Shown here: piece by piece, positions 43,296 through 51,923 of the stretch | Layout: every line of letters begins with the position of its first letter | How positions within the stretch are numbered: the first letter of the stretch is position 1 | Assembly: GCF_001989615.1 (NCBI RefSeq) | Contig: NZ_CP019067.1 | Location: 2,108,001 to 2,172,000 of the forward strand | Reading direction: 5' to 3' | DNA from: Halorientalis sp. IM1011 | Lineage (GTDB): Archaea > Halobacteriota > Halobacteria > Halobacteriales > Haloarculaceae | DNA length: 64,000 bases | Program-made: the position numbers and the translations under genes | The notes under the pieces: generated by a model | The model's database searches: none | Seen by the model: the letters and a program-made list of their open reading frames with translations, nothing else | What the model was told of the DNA's origin: nothing

Positions 43296-43907
43296 TTACT
43301 CGTCGGGATATTTCGGCTCGCGCTTCTCGGCGCGTTCCAGTGCCGTCTCCACGACGTCGCGCACGTCGCCTTCGAAGGTATCCCCGTGGCCGGCGTACAT
43401 GTGGGCGACTCCGTCGGGCATACGGTCGAGCAGGTCCTCGATGCTCTCGATCAGGCGTTCGCGGGACTGGCCGGCCATGTCGGTCCGGCCGAACGAACCG
43501 TAGTCGAACGCGCCGTCGTCGTGGACGACGACGTCCCCGCTGAAGAGTGTGTTCTCGCTGACGAGCGACACGTGGTCGTCGGCGTGACCGGGGGTGTACA
43601 CCACGTCGAAGGCCTCGTCGCCGATCATGACCTGGTCGCCGTCGGCCAGTTCGACCGAGCGGCGGTCGTGGTCGCCGTAGGCGTACAGTTCGGCGTCGAA
43701 CTCGTCGAGGACGGCGTCCAGCTCTCCGACGTGGTCGCCGTGCTGGTGGGTGAGGACGACGGCGTCGAGACTGGGGGTGTGGTTGCGGATCACGTCGACG
43801 ACGCCGTCCATCGCGCCGGCGTCGACCAGTACTGCGCGCTCGCCCAGCGCCAGATAGGCGTTGCAGGTGAACGTCTCCGCATCGGCCGTGACGTTGTACA
43901 CGTCCAT
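43296..43907 (-). CDS. MBL-fold metallo-hydrolase, 203 residues
   Basis: Starts MDVYNVTADAETFTCNAYLA. Metal motif THQHGDHVGELD (HxHxDH), then YTPGHADDHVSL and FSGDVVVHDDGAF, and MYAGHGDTFEGD near the end. This is the glyoxalase II-like pattern. It may hydrolyse thioesters or related esters. A 9-bp hairpin (43272-43291) lies just downstream, on its 3' side. Confidence 0.9.
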   Translation of the reverse strand: MDVYNVTADAETFTCNAYLALGERAVLVDAGAMDGVVDVIRNHTPSLDAVVLTHQHGDHVGELDAVLDEFDAELYAYGDHDRRSVELADGDQVMIGDEAFDVVYTPGHADDHVSLVSENTLFSGDVVVHDDGAFDYGSFGRTDMAGQSRERLIESIEDLLDRMPDGVAHMYAGHGDTFEGDVRDVVETALERAEKREPKYPDE

Positions 43908-43963
43908 GGTCCGGCCGTAGGCCGGGAACCGTATCAGAGTACCGGGCGACCGATACCGGCGAG

Positions 43964-43971
43964 ATACTTTT
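43964..43971 (+). promoter_or_regulatory. TATA-like box for the DUF5786-like gene
   Basis: ATACTTTT centred about 29 bases before the ATG at 43997; predicts a leaderless transcript. Confidence 0.5.
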
Positions 43972-43996
43972 CACCCTGCAACGCAAATGAACACAC

Positions 43997-44188
43997 ATGG
44001 GGTTCGGGAGCTACGACGAGTCCGAACAGGAAAATCAGGACTACGACACTGATTTTGAGGACGATGACGGCGTATCGACATCCGAGAACAACCACGACGG
44101 CGACATCGAGTACGAGTTCAGCGCGTCGAACGACGAACTACTCGACAAACTCAAACACATCAAAGAGGACGAAGACGAGAACACGTGA
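43997..44188 (+). CDS. DUF5786-like acidic protein
   Basis: 63 residues starting MGFGSYDESEQENQDYDTDF and ending LLDKLKHIKEDEDENT. This matches the DUF5786 family of haloarchaeal proteins as I recall it. Very acidic and probably soluble. Its TGA overlaps the GTG of the DUF99 gene by 4 bp, so the two are coupled. Function unknown. Confidence 0.82.
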   Translation: MGFGSYDESEQENQDYDTDFEDDDGVSTSENNHDGDIEYEFSASNDELLDKLKHIKEDEDENT

Positions 44189-44748
44189 AATCCGGGGTCC
44201 GTGCCCTCGGAATCGCCGAGTCGTTCCGTGAGGGCCGGAGCACGTTCGCCGGTGTCGTGACCCGCGCGAGCCGCGTCGTCGACGGCTTCGCCTTCGCCAC
44301 CTGCACCGTCGGCGGGACCGACGCCACGGACACCGTCTGCACGCTGTTCGACGACCTCGGGCGCGAGGACGTCCGCTACGTGCTCGTCTCCGGGATCGCC
44401 CCCGCCTGGTTCAACGTCCTCGACCTGCACCGCATCGCCGACCACACCGACCGACCCGTTCTTTCCGTGACCTACGAGGAGAGCGAGGGGCTCGAACCGG
44501 CACTGCGCGAGCAGTTCGACGGTGACGCCCTGGAGCAGCGGCTGTCGACCTACCGCGACCAGCCCGACCGCCAGCGTGTCCACGTAGATGCGGACCCCCT
44601 CTTCGTCCGCGCCGTCGGCCTCGACGACGGGGAAGCGGCGGGGGTCGTCGACGGCTTCACGCCCGAGGGCGGACGACCGGAACCGCTCCGGGTCGCGCGG
44701 CTTGCAGCCCGTGGAGCCGACGGGTTCCGCCGCGGCTCCGTGGACTGA
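44185..44748 (+). CDS. DUF99 family protein (endonuclease V-like fold)
   Basis: 187 residues from a GTG that overlaps the previous stop. It starts VKSGVRALGIAESFREG, as DUF99 proteins do, and includes VDGFAFATCTVGGTDATDTVCTLF and RYVLVSGIAPAWFNVLDLHRI. The family has an endonuclease V-like fold but its activity is not established. It lies 49 bp before the UDG gene, so a shared DNA-repair theme is possible but unproven. Confidence 0.87.
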   Translation: MKSGVRALGIAESFREGRSTFAGVVTRASRVVDGFAFATCTVGGTDATDTVCTLFDDLGREDVRYVLVSGIAPAWFNVLDLHRIADHTDRPVLSVTYEESEGLEPALREQFDGDALEQRLSTYRDQPDRQRVHVDADPLFVRAVGLDDGEAAGVVDGFTPEGGRPEPLRVARLAARGADGFRRGSVD

Positions 44749-44797
44749 CTGGCGGTGCAGGCGACTCACTTTTGGTCCCGCCTGCCGGAGCGACCCC

Positions 44798-45382
44798 ATG
44801 GGCGAGATGGAGGATCTGGCGGTGACCGAGTGCACGCGCTGTCCCGACCTCGCGGAGTGTCGGAGTCAGATCGTCAACGGCGTCGGTCCAGCGGACGCTG
44901 ACCTGTTGTTCGTCGGCGAGGGACCGGGCGCGAACGAGGACGAACAGGGCGAACCGTTCGTCGGCCGGAGCGGCACCGTGCTGGACGACGCGCTCCGCGC
45001 GGCCGGACTCGCGCGCGCCGACGTTCGTATCACCAACTGTGTGCGCTGTCGACCGCCGGAGAACCGCGACCCCCGTGCCGCGGAACTGGAGAACTGCCGG
45101 GAGTACCTCGACCGGGAGATCGACCAAATCGATCCGACGGTGATCGTCACGCTCGGGAAGGTGCCGAGTGAACACCTGCTGGACCGGGACGTGGGCGTCA
45201 CTGGCGAGGCCGGCGACACGTTCGACACCGAGATCGCCGGCGAGACCCGGACCGTCATGGTCTCGGTCCACCCGGCCGCGACGCTGTACGACCGCAGCCA
45301 GGAGGAGACCTTCGAGTCGACGATCCAGCGGGCGGCCGACCTGACCGGCGCAGGCGGGCAGTCGACGCTGGGCTCGTTCTGA
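44798..45382 (+). CDS. Uracil-DNA glycosylase, iron-sulfur type
   Basis: 194 residues from MGEMEDLAVTECTRC. Family 4-like features: cysteines for a [4Fe-4S] cluster in ECTRCPDLAECR and NCVRCRPPENRDP, the active-site motif VGEGPGANEDEQGEPFVGRSG, and the C-terminal HPAATLYDRS. It removes uracil from DNA. The start is set by a CTTTTGG box about 27 bases upstream. Normal length for family 4/5 UDG is about 195-220 residues. Confidence 0.92.
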   Translation: MGEMEDLAVTECTRCPDLAECRSQIVNGVGPADADLLFVGEGPGANEDEQGEPFVGRSGTVLDDALRAAGLARADVRITNCVRCRPPENRDPRAAELENCREYLDREIDQIDPTVIVTLGKVPSEHLLDRDVGVTGEAGDTFDTEIAGETRTVMVSVHPAATLYDRSQEETFESTIQRAADLTGAGGQSTLGSF

Positions 45383-45425
45383 GCGTAGCGGAACTGACTT
45401 GACCGGGACCCGCCAATCGTTGCAC

Positions 45426-46073
45426 ATGAGTACGACCCAGACGGCCGCCGAGGTGGTCGTCGTCGACTACGGGCTGGGGAACCTCCGGAGCGTGACCCGC
45501 GGGCTGGAGCGTGCGGGCGCGTCGGTCGAGTTGATCGACGAACCGGCCGCCGTGGACCGGGCCGACGGCATCGTCCTCCCGGGGGTCGGCGCGTTCAGCG
45601 AGGGCATGGAGAACGCCGGTCCCTTCCGGGCAGCGCTGGCTGACGCCGCCGACGAGGGCACGCCGCTGTTCGGTATCTGTCTCGGGATGCAGATGCTGCT
45701 GACGACGAGCGAGGAGGCCGATCACGCCGGACAGGGCGAGGCCGAGGGACTCGACCTGATCCCCGGAACGAACCGGCGATTCCACGGCGAGCAGAAGGTC
45801 CCACACATGGGCTGGAACGAACTCGACGTACAGCGTGACCACCCGCTGGTCGAGGGCGTAGATGGGGAACACGCCTACTTCGTCCACTCCTACTACGCCG
45901 AACCCGACAGCGAGGACGCGGTGGTCACGACCACCGACTACGGGCTCGACTTCCCGAGTATCATCGCGAACGAGGCTGGGAACGTCTTCGGGACGCAGTT
46001 CCACCCCGAGAAGTCGGGTGAGACGGGACTGCAGATTTTACGGAACTTCGTCGAGATCTGTGCGGAGGAGTAG
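45426..46073 (+). CDS. hisH: Imidazole glycerol phosphate synthase, glutaminase subunit
   Basis: 215 residues from MSTTQTAAEVVVVDYG. Glutaminase landmarks: VVDYGLGNLRSV, LPGVGAFSEGM, the nucleophile Cys in FGICLGMQML, and the His/Glu pair in GTQFHPEKSG near the C-terminus. It supplies ammonia to HisF in histidine synthesis. hisF is not in the window. The last 22 codons are copied again 110 bp further on (46184-46249), a decayed second tail. Confidence 0.95.
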   Translation: MSTTQTAAEVVVVDYGLGNLRSVTRGLERAGASVELIDEPAAVDRADGIVLPGVGAFSEGMENAGPFRAALADAADEGTPLFGICLGMQMLLTTSEEADHAGQGEAEGLDLIPGTNRRFHGEQKVPHMGWNELDVQRDHPLVEGVDGEHAYFVHSYYAEPDSEDAVVTTTDYGLDFPSIIANEAGNVFGTQFHPEKSGETGLQILRNFVEICAEE

Positions 46074-46084
46074 GCGGTGTCGTA

Positions 46085-46117
46085 CCGGCCGCGAACGAAG
46101 TGAGCGGCCGGCTTTTT
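46085..46117 (+). terminator. hisH terminator-like hairpin; loop-conserved copy 4
   Basis: CCGGCCGC (46085-46092) pairs with GCGGCCGG (46104-46111) around the 11-base loop GAACGAAGTGA, followed by CTTTTT. It sits 12 bases after the hisH stop. The T-run and stem make it the best terminator candidate in the window. Confidence 0.7.
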
Positions 46118-46138
46118 CGCCCACGTTTTTGCGCGAGC

Positions 46139-46161
46139 GGTCACGAGCCGAGCGAGTGACC
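46139..46161 (+). repeat. Loop-conserved hairpin, copy 5
   Basis: GGTCAC and GTGACC form a 6-bp stem around GAGCCGAGCGA, one base off the shared loop pattern. It lies between the hisH hairpin and the duplicated hisH tail. Confidence 0.6.
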
Positions 46162-46183
46162 CGAGCGGAAAAAGGTGGACTCG

Positions 46184-46249
46184 GAGAAATCGGGTGAGAC
46201 CGGATTGCGGATTCTGCGGAACTTCGTCGAAATCTGTGCGGAGGAGTAG
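46184..46249 (+). pseudogene. Duplicated 3' end of hisH (decayed fragment)
   Basis: Sixty-six bases that match the last 66 bases of hisH (46008-46073): 21 codons and the TAG. The translations differ only by Gln to Arg at the ninth codon (GLQILRNF to GLRILRNF). Most base changes are at third positions and silent, so the copy looks like the tail of a once-functional, diverged hisH. It has no start codon of its own. Confidence 0.8.
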
Positions 46250-46253
46250 GCAG

Positions 46254-47651
46254 TCAGTCGTCCTCGGCCAGCGGCAGTGAGACGGTGACGGTGTTGCCGG
46301 TCTCGTTCGTCTCGAAGGTGATGTGGCCGTCCGAGAGGTCGACGATCCAGTAGACCAGCCAGAGGCCGAGGCCGCTGGTGTGGGTGACGCCGTCCATCTC
46401 CTGTTCGCCGGTCAGGATGCGGTACTCGTAGTCGGGGATCGGCGGGCAGGTGTCTTCGATCGTCAGGAGCGCGAGGTCGTCGACCCGGGACGCGTCGACG
46501 CGGATCCGCGGGGCCGATTCCTCGGCGTGTTTCGCGGCGTTGCCGAGCAGTTCACGGACTGCCACCTCGATATCGTCGAGCGCACGGGCCGTGAGCGACG
46601 GCGGGAGGTCGGTCGTAATCTCCGCCTGTGGATATCGGGTGGCGATCGACGCCACGGCGTCCTCCACGGCGGTGGTCAGATCGACGCGACGCGGTGTGGC
46701 GTGATCGGTGAGCAACTCGATGGTCTGGCGCTGTTTCTCGGCCTTGCCCAGCAGCGACCGGGCGGTTCGCCGGATCACTTCGGCGTGGGCCGGCGGGTCG
46801 TTTTCGGGGTGTTCGGCGATGTACTCGGCGTGACCGAGGACGGTGTTGAGATCGTTCCGGAGATTGTGCCGGAGGATCGTATCGATCACGCGCAACTGCC
46901 GCTCGCGGCGTCTTCGGTCGGTCACGTCCCTGGTGAACCCGACGATCCGGACGACCTCGTTCCCCTCGAAGATCGGTTCGGCCTGCACCCACGCCCAGCG
47001 GTTGTAATCCTGTCGCGGATTGACGCGGAACTCGAAGTCGACCGACTCGCCGTTCGAGAGGCGATCCATGGCGTCTCGGATCGCCGGCCGATCCTCGGGG
47101 TGGATCACGTCGATCAACCGCGACGGGTCGTCCTCGATCACGGCGGCGGGCTGGCCGTAGACTGGCTCGTACGCGTCGTTGATAAAGAGCAACTCGTCCC
47201 AGTCTGCCGAGAACATCCACAGTACGTCCGTCGTCTTGGCGGCGAGTTCCTGGAGGCGCTCGGCGGTCGCGTCGCGCTGGCGCTGGGCTTCAACCCGCTC
47301 GCTGATGTCCCGGGAACTGACGATGTATCCGTCGGTGTCCGTCCCGCCGAGTTTCGCGATCCGACTCTCCAGCCACACGTACGTCCCATTGGCGGTCCGG
47401 TGGCGGTACTCGATGGTGCCGGTTTCCTCCCGGCTGTCGACGACCGCCTCGAACCGCGAGCGAATCCGCTCGCGGTCGTCGGGGTGAATGTACTCGAAGG
47501 CGTACTCGCCCTGCAGTTCCGTGGGCTCGTACCCCAGCACCTCCTCCGTGGCCCGGTTCAGGTACCGAAATACCCCGTCCTCGTCGAGGACGACGATCTT
47601 GTCCCGGGCGTGGTCGAGCAACGCCTCGGCCGGACCTGGCCACTCCATCAC
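46254..47651 (-). CDS. PAS-domain sensor histidine kinase
   Basis: 465 residues, no membrane helix. Two PAS domains (about 10-120 and 135-255) with PAC-like ends (YIVSSRDISERVEAQR; IVGFTRDVTDRRRRER). The phosphoacceptor region is DTILRHNLRNDLNTVLGHAEYI, with His at the H-box, then an HATPase domain with VAVRELLGNAAKHAEES (N-box) and HTSGLGLWLVYWIVDLSDG (G-boxes). It is a cytoplasmic sensor of the haloarchaeal type with no receiver. No response regulator is adjacent. Confidence 0.93.
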   Translation of the reverse strand: MMEWPGPAEALLDHARDKIVVLDEDGVFRYLNRATEEVLGYEPTELQGEYAFEYIHPDDRERIRSRFEAVVDSREETGTIEYRHRTANGTYVWLESRIAKLGGTDTDGYIVSSRDISERVEAQRQRDATAERLQELAAKTTDVLWMFSADWDELLFINDAYEPVYGQPAAVIEDDPSRLIDVIHPEDRPAIRDAMDRLSNGESVDFEFRVNPRQDYNRWAWVQAEPIFEGNEVVRIVGFTRDVTDRRRRERQLRVIDTILRHNLRNDLNTVLGHAEYIAEHPENDPPAHAEVIRRTARSLLGKAEKQRQTIELLTDHATPRRVDLTTAVEDAVASIATRYPQAEITTDLPPSLTARALDDIEVAVRELLGNAAKHAEESAPRIRVDASRVDDLALLTIEDTCPPIPDYEYRILTGEQEMDGVTHTSGLGLWLVYWIVDLSDGHITFETNETGNTVTVSLPLAEDD

Positions 47652-47722
47652 TTAAAGACGTGTCTCGGTGTTGAAAAAGATACTGGCGGATATCGGCCGA
47701 AACAGCGTGAAAGAAGGCGGAT

Positions 47723-48943
47723 TCAGTAGAACGCGATGGGGCCCGTCTCCTGACCCTCCGCGTCCGTGACCTTCTCGCGGGCGTCCTCGAAGTCCTCCAT
47801 GCGGACCTCCGTCCGGTCGTCACGGATGGAGAACATGCCGGCTTCGGTAGTCAGGCTGGCGAGTTCGGCACCGCTGAAGCCCTCCGTCTCCGCGGCGATG
47901 GCGGCGAGATCCAGTTCCTCGGCCAGGTTGAGGTCCTTCGTGTGGATCTCCAGGATCCGCTCGCGGCCCTCGGCGTCGGGTTCGGGGACCTCGATGAGGC
48001 GGTCGAACCGACCGGGGCGGAGGATGGCCCGGTCGAGCATGTCGAAGCGGTTGGTGGCCGCGATGATGCGGATCTCACCCCGATCCTCGAAGCCGTCCAT
48101 CTCCGAGAGGAGTTGCATCATCGTCCGCTGGACCTCGGCGTCCCCGGAGGTCTTGGATTCGGTGCGCTTGGCCGCGATGGCGTCGATCTCGTCGATGAAG
48201 ATGATGGCCGGTTCGCGCTCGGAGGCGAGCTCGAACAGGTCCCGGACCAGTCGTGCGCCCTCGCCGATGAACTTCCGGACGAGTTCGGAGCCGGCCATCT
48301 TGATGAAGGTGGCGTCGGTCTCGTTGGCGACGGCCTTCGCGAGCATCGTCTTCCCGGTCCCGGGCGGGCCGTGGAGCAGGACGCCGCTCGGCGGTTCGAT
48401 GCCGACCTCGCGGAACTGGTCGGCGTCGACCAGCGGTTGTTCGACGGCCTCGCGAACCTCGCGGATCTGTTGGTCCAGTCCGCCGATGTCGGCGTAGGTC
48501 ACCTCGGGGCTGTGGTCGACCTGCATCGCCTGGGCGCGGGCGTCGGTCTCGGCGTCCAGAAGCGTCTGCACGGAGAACGAATCGTTGATGGCGACACGGT
48601 CGCCCGCCTCCAGTTCTTCCTTGAGGTTCGGTGACACCTCCGTGAGGACTTCCTGGTTGTTGCCGTGCTGTTTGACGATGACACCCTCGTCGGTGACTTC
48701 CTCGGCCGTGGCGATGTACAGCGAGGACGTCTTGAGCGTCTCGTTTTCGCGTTCCAGCCGGTCCACCTCGCCGCTGAGGTTGTCGCGTCGTTCCTGGGCC
48801 GAGTCCAGTTGCGACGATAGTTCGTCGTTGACCTGTTCCAGCTTGATAAAGTGCTCCCGCAACGCATCCAGCCGCTCTTCCGGAGACATCTCCGGGTCGA
48901 GATCCAGGCGCGGCCGGTCCGGGAGCGACGGACTCCGGGACAT
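47723..48943 (-). CDS. pan: Proteasome-activating nucleotidase (PAN)
   Basis: 406 residues. An N-terminal coiled coil (about 25-75) is followed by an OB domain and an AAA domain: HGPPGTGKTMLAKAVANETDATFI (Walker A), IIFIDEIDAIAAKRTESKTSGDAEVQRTMMQLL (Walker B), and LRPGRFDRLIEVPEPD with the Arg fingers. It unfolds proteins for the 20S proteasome. The C-terminus ends IAFY, a variant of the HbYX docking motif. It is one of possibly two PAN paralogues in haloarchaea; only one lies here. Confidence 0.96.
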   Translation of the reverse strand: MSRSPSLPDRPRLDLDPEMSPEERLDALREHFIKLEQVNDELSSQLDSAQERRDNLSGEVDRLERENETLKTSSLYIATAEEVTDEGVIVKQHGNNQEVLTEVSPNLKEELEAGDRVAINDSFSVQTLLDAETDARAQAMQVDHSPEVTYADIGGLDQQIREVREAVEQPLVDADQFREVGIEPPSGVLLHGPPGTGKTMLAKAVANETDATFIKMAGSELVRKFIGEGARLVRDLFELASEREPAIIFIDEIDAIAAKRTESKTSGDAEVQRTMMQLLSEMDGFEDRGEIRIIAATNRFDMLDRAILRPGRFDRLIEVPEPDAEGRERILEIHTKDLNLAEELDLAAIAAETEGFSGAELASLTTEAGMFSIRDDRTEVRMEDFEDAREKVTDAEGQETGPIAFY

Positions 48944-48970
48944 CTGACTGTCGACCCTAACGGATGCTCG

Positions 48971-48976
48971 TAAAAG
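48971..48976 (-). promoter_or_regulatory. TATA-like box for the PAN gene
   Basis: CTTTTA on the minus strand, centred about 30 bases before the ATG; predicts a nearly leaderless transcript. Confidence 0.5.
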
Positions 48977-49044
48977 GGCCTTTGGGTCCCGGCCATCCTA
49001 CTCCGCCGGGCCCAGGCCGGCCGAATCGACCCCGCTGTCGCCTC

Positions 49045-50835
49045 TCAGGCCAGGTCTGCGAACTCGTCGAGGTAGTCGTCGTACACCGACAGGGCCGACT
49101 CGACCGGCTCGGGCGAGGCCATGTCGACGCCTGCACCCCGGAGCAGTTCGAGGGGGTACTCCCGGGACCCCTTCCGGAGGAAGTCGACGTACTGCTCGGC
49201 CGCGGGCTCGCCGTTCTCGAGGATGTTGTCGACCAGCGCGACGGCCGCCGAGATGCCCGTCGCGTACTGGTAGACGTAGAACGCGCGGTAGAAGTGGGGG
49301 ATGCGCATCCACTCGCGGGCGATCCGGTCGTCGATCGCCGCGGGCTCGTAGTAGTCGCTTTTCAACTCGTGGTAGAGTTCGTCCAGCCGATCGGGCGTCA
49401 GTGCCTCCCCGGCCTCCGAGAGCTCGTGGGCGCGGTGTTCGAACTCCGCGAACATCGTTTGCCTGTAGAGCGTCGACCGGAACCGTTCGAGATACTCGTT
49501 GAGGACGTGCCGGCGCAGGCGTTCGTCCTCGACGGTATCGAGCAGGTGGTGGGTGAGCAGGGTCTCGTTGACCGTCGAAGCCACCTCTGCCACGAAGATC
49601 TCGTAGCCCGAGTAGACGTAGGGCTGTTCCTCGCTGGTGAGCTGCGTATGGAGGGAGTGCCCGAGTTCGTGAGCCAGCGTGTACATCGAGGACACGTCGT
49701 CCTGGTAGTTCATCAGGATGTACGGCTGGGAGTCGTAGGTCCCGCCGCTGTAAGCCCCCGACTGCTTCCCGTCGGTCTCGTACACGTCCACCCACCGCGA
49801 GTCGAGGCCGTCGGCAAGCCGGGTCTGGTACTCATCACCCAGCGGCGCGACGGCCTCCGTGACGTACTCGCAGGCTTCCTCGTAGGTCACCTCGGGGCTC
49901 TCGCCCTCGACCATCGGGACGTAGAGGTCCCACATCCGGAGTTCGTCCGCCCCGATGCTCTCCCGCTTCAACTCCGCGTGGCGGTGGAGTTTGTCCAGAT
50001 TGTCACGCACCGTATCGACGAGGTTGTCGTACACCTCGACGGGGACGTTCGGGCCGTCGAGTGCGGCCTCGCGGGCGGTGTCGTAGTTGCGCGCGGTCGC
50101 CAGCTTGCTGTCGGTCTTGACGCTGTTCTTGTAGGCGGTCCCGACCGCGTTGCGCACCGTCTCCCACTCGTCGTAGAACTCCTCGTAGACCGCCTGTCGG
50201 AACTCCCGATCAGGGTTCTTCTGGAGCGTGGTGAAGTTGTTGAGGGTGATCCGCTTTTGCTCGCCGTCGGGCGTCTGGACTGTCGGGAACGTCATGTCCG
50301 CGTTGGCGAGCGTGTTGTACACCTCACCGGGCGCTCCCGTCACTTCGCCCAGTTCGGCCAGCAGGTTCTCGATCTCGGCCGACCGGGTGTGCTCTTTCAT
50401 CCGCAACACGTCGTCGAAGTAGTGGTCGTACTCCTCGAGATCCGGTTCGTCCTCGATCATCGCCTCGATGTCCTCCCGATCGAGGTCCTGCAGTTCGGGT
50501 TCGATGAAGGAGGCGGCGCTCTGGGCGTCCGAGGACAGTGATTGCGCCCGCGCGAGCAGGGCCTGATAGTGGCTGTCCGTGGTGTCCTCGTCGCGACGCA
50601 TACGCGCGTAGGAGGTGACGTTTGAAACTGTGCGCATGATTTCCTCACGGAGTTCCAGCACCGACAGGAGCGTCTCGGCCTCCTCGGTCACCTGTCCCTC
50701 GTAGGCCTCCAGATCGGACAGCCGCTCCTGGACGGCCTCGAAGGCGTCTTCCCACGCCTCGTCGTCGGCGTAGAGCGCTTCCAGATCCCACGTGTGTTCC
50801 TCGTCGATGTCGCTGCGGTCGGGAACCGAACTCAT
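49045..50835 (-). CDS. pepF: Oligoendopeptidase F
   Basis: 596 residues, normal for PepF (M3 family). The zinc site is TLAHELGHSLHTQL (HExxH) near residue 385, with the third ligand in FVAEVASTVNE. The N-terminal helical half starts MSSVPDRSDIDEEHTWDLEALYAD. It cleaves short peptides in the cytoplasm, consistent with a role downstream of the proteasome; the neighbouring PAN gene fits that, though the two have separate promoters. Confidence 0.95.
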   Translation of the reverse strand: MSSVPDRSDIDEEHTWDLEALYADDEAWEDAFEAVQERLSDLEAYEGQVTEEAETLLSVLELREEIMRTVSNVTSYARMRRDEDTTDSHYQALLARAQSLSSDAQSAASFIEPELQDLDREDIEAMIEDEPDLEEYDHYFDDVLRMKEHTRSAEIENLLAELGEVTGAPGEVYNTLANADMTFPTVQTPDGEQKRITLNNFTTLQKNPDREFRQAVYEEFYDEWETVRNAVGTAYKNSVKTDSKLATARNYDTAREAALDGPNVPVEVYDNLVDTVRDNLDKLHRHAELKRESIGADELRMWDLYVPMVEGESPEVTYEEACEYVTEAVAPLGDEYQTRLADGLDSRWVDVYETDGKQSGAYSGGTYDSQPYILMNYQDDVSSMYTLAHELGHSLHTQLTSEEQPYVYSGYEIFVAEVASTVNETLLTHHLLDTVEDERLRRHVLNEYLERFRSTLYRQTMFAEFEHRAHELSEAGEALTPDRLDELYHELKSDYYEPAAIDDRIAREWMRIPHFYRAFYVYQYATGISAAVALVDNILENGEPAAEQYVDFLRKGSREYPLELLRGAGVDMASPEPVESALSVYDDYLDEFADLA

Positions 50836-50883
50836 TGCCGCCCGTAGGAAGGGGCGCGAGGTAAGCCTTTACACGACGAGCGC

Positions 50884-51708
50884 TCAGTCCTCCTCCGCGC
50901 GGCCGACGCCGTCGACCAGGTCGTCTGCCACGCGCGCCCGGGTCGCGTGCCGGACCCGACGCTCGCGGAACACCTCGCGTGCGCTCGCTGCGGCCTCGGG
51001 GTCGCGCTCGAAGGCCAGGTCTGGGTAGGTCACGTCGGCGAGCACCAGCGGTTCGGGAGGCGCGGCGGGCACTCCCGCCGGTCCGGGCAGCGATTCCGGG
51101 GCGAGCACGCGATCCACGGCGTCGCGGTCGCGCTCGCCCCGACCGATCTCGTCGATCAGAGCGACCAGCCGGCGGACGAGCTGGCGGGCGAACCCGCCGG
51201 CACGGACCCGGAGCACGAGATAGTCGCCGTCCCGCCGGATCGACCCGTCGAGGTCCCGTACGGTCCCGTCCTCGTCGGGGGTCAGGTTGTGGAAGTCGTG
51301 TTCGCCCCGGAGCCCGTCGAGAGCGGCCCTCGCGCGCTCGTCGTCGACGGCATCGGGCGGCGCGTGGAGGTGGTAGACGTACTCGCGGCTCGTCGCGTCG
51401 TGTGTGGCGTGGAAGTCCGCGGGCGCGTCGGCGACGGCCCACACCCGGACGTCCGGGGGGAGTTCGCTGTCGAACGCGCGGGGCGTCAGCCAGTCGGGGG
51501 CGTCGAAGCCGACGGTCTGTGCGACCGCCGATACCCCGGCGTCGGTCCGACCCGCGGCCGCATAGCCCGGCGGCGCGTCCGCCTTGTCCGCCAGTACGTC
51601 CAGATCCTCGAGTGCCGCGAGCAGCGTGTCCGAGACGGTCGCCACGTTCGGCTGGCGCTGGAAGCCGTGGAACGCCCGGCCGTCGTACGCGACCCGGTAC
51701 GCGCGCAT
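50884..51708 (-). CDS. truA: tRNA pseudouridine synthase TruA
   Basis: 274 residues from MRAYRVAYDGRAFHGFQRQP. The catalytic Asp is in AAGRTDAGVSAVAQ, and ATSREYVYHLHAP and RAGGFARQLVRRLVALIDEIGRG match the family. It converts uridines at positions 38-40 of many tRNAs to pseudouridine. Upstream in-frame starts would add about 72 residues of odd composition and are unlikely. Confidence 0.93.
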   Translation of the reverse strand: MRAYRVAYDGRAFHGFQRQPNVATVSDTLLAALEDLDVLADKADAPPGYAAAGRTDAGVSAVAQTVGFDAPDWLTPRAFDSELPPDVRVWAVADAPADFHATHDATSREYVYHLHAPPDAVDDERARAALDGLRGEHDFHNLTPDEDGTVRDLDGSIRRDGDYLVLRVRAGGFARQLVRRLVALIDEIGRGERDRDAVDRVLAPESLPGPAGVPAAPPEPLVLADVTYPDLAFERDPEAAASAREVFRERRVRHATRARVADDLVDGVGRAEED

Positions 51709-51888
51709 ACCAGCACTCGTTCCGGCGTTCCGATGAGCCTTGCGAGACGCCAATCGAAACTCTACTAAAATCTTTCGACAGTTCAAATTCCCTCGATCGA
51801 TGTTTATCGCAAAACCGCCGGATGGCAACTGTGTAAAAGTCAGTGCAATCGGCGTCAATCGGCCGGAATGTACCGCCAGGGCCACCCC

Positions 51889-51897
51889 TTTATATGC
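51889..51897 (+). promoter_or_regulatory. TATA box for the Ala/Asn-rich secreted protein
   Basis: TTTATATGC centred about 31 bases before the ATG at 51924. It is one of the clearest TATA boxes in the window and gives a leader of 5 bases or less. Confidence 0.7.
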
Positions 51898-51923
51898 ACC
51901 TCTCGGCACAAGCTGGGAGTGCA

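Noticed and set aside
45376-45394. GTTC-TGAGCGTAGCG-GAAC at the UDG stop codon.
   Set aside because: The loop core is one base out of register with the family, and the stem is only 4 bp. It may be a decayed copy, but is not counted.
51755-51795. A stretch with CTACTAAAATC and GTTCAAATTCC that resembles part of a tRNA anticodon and T arm.
   Set aside because: No acceptor or D stem, and the stems would be AT-rich, unlike haloarchaeal tRNAs. It lies in the truA promoter region, which explains the AT content.
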